Below, piece by piece: positions 6,591 to 7,538 of a stretch of DNA of 7,538 nt (the stretch's first letter is position 1; each line of letters starts with the position of its first letter). The stretch is from Bacillota bacterium. GTDB taxonomy: Bacteria > Bacillota > Clostridia > Oscillospirales > Acutalibacteraceae. The stretch covers positions 1 to 7,538 of the forward strand of contig JAQXHB010000106.1 in NCBI GenBank assembly GCA_029007015.1. The letters are read 5' to 3'. The translations under genes and the position numbers were made by a program. The notes under the pieces were generated by a model. That model worked only from the letters and a program-made list of their open reading frames with translations. It was not told the origin of the DNA and did no database searches.

Positions 6591-6875
6591 ATAATGCGCT
6601 GCAAAGAAAACGACAACACCGATGATATCGTCAATAGCGGCCAGCGGAATCAATGTTTTTGTAACAGGCCCGTCGGTATGATATTCATTTACGATTGAAA
6701 GCGCGGGCGCAGGCGCGGTAGCAAGTGCAATTCCGCCGAAAATAAAGGCCGGATAAAGCGGAATATCCGCAATCAGCCAGCCGAGGATAGCCGGCAGTTT
6801 CACTTTGGATATGATTTTTCCGCAGGCAAAAGCGACGCATATAATGGAAATTACTCTAAGTACACCTATTACCAT
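6588..6875 (-). pseudogene. Remnant of a cation:proton antiporter
   Basis: A 95-codon open frame on the minus strand that reads as two separate pieces of a Na+/H+ exchanger-type (CPA family) membrane protein. Residues 1-36 are the start, with a first transmembrane helix and KVKLPAILGWLIA, typical of the second helix. Residues 37-95 come from the middle of such proteins: YPAFIFGGIALATAPAPALSIV, then the DGPVT and DDIIGVVVFF motifs, where the paired Asp residues are the ion-binding helix. The helices normally between these pieces are missing (join near 6767/6768), and everything after the DD helix is lost. Normal length is roughly 400 residues. The join is in frame, so this looks like deletion rather than frameshift. 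Its ATG overlaps the upstream small frame's stop by 7 bases, showing it was once the second gene of a coupled pair. A working antiporter is not plausible. Confidence 0.8.
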
Positions 6876-7176
6876 AACCAGTTCATCAGCCCTTCTATAA
6901 CATCTTCCGCAGGGAGGCCTAAATCGCAAATTTTTTCAAACGAGCTGTCAACGATAGTTTTAATTGCCGCTTTATCTGCGTCCGATTTTCCGCCGCAAAA
7001 AGATGCGGCTACGATTTCCCACAACGAGTCGGAGTTTCTGCTCGTACAGGCGTAAATGGTCTGATTTAACTTATATTTGTTGAATATGCTGCGGCAAGTC
7101 ATGACCTTTGAATCAAAATAGATTTTTCCGCTCGCAGGCTTTCGATGGCCTATTCAATAATGGCATCTCGCATCAT
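6869..7176 (-). pseudogene. Small gene of unknown function, apparently broken, upstream of the antiporter remnant
   Basis: I do not recognise this product. From 7102 to 6869 it is an open frame of 77 codons, soluble in character, with two cysteines near the start region, ending in GLMNWLW. The ATG at 7102 has no good ribosome site. A better original start is the ATG at 7176, with GAAAGG (7192-7187) 10 bases ahead. From there the frame reads MMRDAIIE, meets TAG at 7152-7150, continues AIESLRAE and then needs a shift of reading frame near 7120-7130 to join GKIYFDSKVMTCRS in the 7102 frame. Bridging both lesions gives about 103 residues. The two lesions and the wrecked antiporter behind it argue for decay of a former two-gene unit. 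The alternative is a functional short protein from 7102. Confidence 0.5.
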
Positions 7177-7262
7177 GGGAACAAAACCTTTCTTTTTTGT
7201 TTCCGTGATAATACTTTGCGCATAAAAAGTCAATGTTTTCAAATACTGTAATTTAAAATCAG

Positions 7263-7283
7263 AGGTTATATTTTTATAAACCT
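7263..7283. promoter_or_regulatory. Imperfect palindrome just ahead of the cysteine desulfurase promoter
   Basis: AGGTTATA (7263-7270) and TATAAACCT (7275-7283) form an inverted repeat with one extra base, ending one base before the -35 element. Its place suits a regulator binding site. It is short and AT-rich, so chance is a real alternative. Confidence 0.3.
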
Positions 7284-7284
7284 A

Positions 7285-7313
7285 TTGACATGGTATGATT
7301 TATCTGGTATAAT
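7285..7313 (+). promoter_or_regulatory. Near-perfect sigma-A promoter for the cysteine desulfurase gene
   Basis: TTGACA (7285-7290), a 17-base spacer and TATAAT (7308-7313) match the consensus exactly, and TG at 7305-7306 gives an extended -10. Transcription would start near 7320, leaving a leader of about 60 bases before the ATG at 7382. The leader contains a weak 7-bp inverted repeat, CATATTA (7322-7328) with TAATATG (7339-7345). Confidence 0.88.
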
Positions 7314-7381
7314 TCAAATAACATATTAAAATAGTAGGTAATATGGACTGACCCTTTACCTTTTGATTGCGAGGAATGATT

Positions 7382-7538
7382 ATGGTAATATATGCAGATA
7401 ATGCGGCAACTACGCAGATGAGCGCCACTGCGCTTGAAGCAATGATGCCGTATATGTGCGGTCAATACGGCAACCCGTCCAGCCTTCACTCAGTCGGACA
7501 GGCTGCCGCCGAGGCAGTTCAAAGGGCGAGAGAGGATG
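7382..7538 (+). CDS. Cysteine desulfurase, NifS/IscS family, N-terminal part
   Basis: The first 52 codons of a pyridoxal-phosphate enzyme that removes sulfur from cysteine for iron-sulfur clusters, thiolated tRNA or other sulfur needs. The gene continues beyond the window. The family start is unmistakable: YADNAATT at residues 4-11, then EAMMPYM and QYGNPSSLHSVGQAA (residues 28-42), followed by the EAVQRARE helix. The active-site lysine and cysteine lie outside the window, so the subgroup (NifS, IscS or SufS) cannot be settled; the sequence is closest to the NifS/IscS type. GAGGAA (7371-7376) is 5 bases ahead of the ATG. It has its own strong promoter and probably heads a new operon unrelated to the sugar genes. 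In related bacteria the next genes are often an IscU-type scaffold and a tRNA thiolase, which could be tested with the neighbouring sequence. Confidence 0.93.
   Translation, partial: MVIYADNAATTQMSATALEAMMPYMCGQYGNPSSLHSVGQAAAEAVQRARED

Noticed and set aside
7177..7284. A minus-strand promoter for the broken small gene
   Set aside because: TTGACT and TATTAT are present on the minus strand but only 14 bases apart; no pair with usual spacing was found.
1..7538. CRISPR array, tRNA or rRNA, insertion sequence or prophage genes
   Set aside because: No regularly spaced repeats, no cloverleaf or rRNA sequence, no transposase or integrase frame, and no flanking terminal inverted repeats were seen.

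Overview
The window looks like chromosomal DNA from a gut-type, mid-GC Firmicute of the class Clostridia. The reasons are a class III fructose-1,6-bisphosphatase (a Firmicute-type enzyme), AGGAG-like ribosome binding sites at usual spacing, and TTGACA/TATAAT promoters. The species cannot be named from the sequence. Homology statements rest on recognition from memory, not on a search.

Region 1 (1-3091, plus strand) is a sugar-catabolic cassette: the end of a class II aldolase, a PfkB-family sugar kinase, an aldo/keto reductase and a DeoR-family regulator. The specific sequence resemblance and the gene set match the Escherichia coli ydjI-ydjH-ydjG-ydjF cluster. In outline, the kinase would phosphorylate a sugar or sugar acid, the aldolase would split it (probably releasing dihydroxyacetone phosphate), and the reductase would handle an aldehyde or ketone. 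The regulator gene carries an in-frame TAA inside its helix-turn-helix and is called a pseudogene. A strong intrinsic terminator follows it.

Region 2 (3195-6504, plus strand) is a two-gene unit: a DAACS/SDF-family cation symporter and, 4 bases later, class III fructose-1,6-bisphosphatase. The symporter keeps the family fold but lacks the residues that bind the amino group and side-chain carboxylate of aspartate or glutamate, and most residues of one sodium site. Its substrate is therefore unlikely to be an acidic amino acid. A three-carbon product of region 1 could feed gluconeogenesis through the bisphosphatase, but that link is inference.

Region 3 (about 6505-7176) is decaying DNA. On the minus strand lie a broken small gene of unknown function and, overlapping its end, a 95-codon remnant of a cation:proton antiporter with an internal deletion and no C-terminal half. 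A long stem-loop sits between this remnant and the bisphosphatase gene.

Region 4 (7177-7538) holds a near-perfect promoter and the start of a plus-strand cysteine desulfurase (NifS/IscS family) that runs off the window. No RNA genes, insertion sequences, CRISPR arrays or riboswitches were seen.
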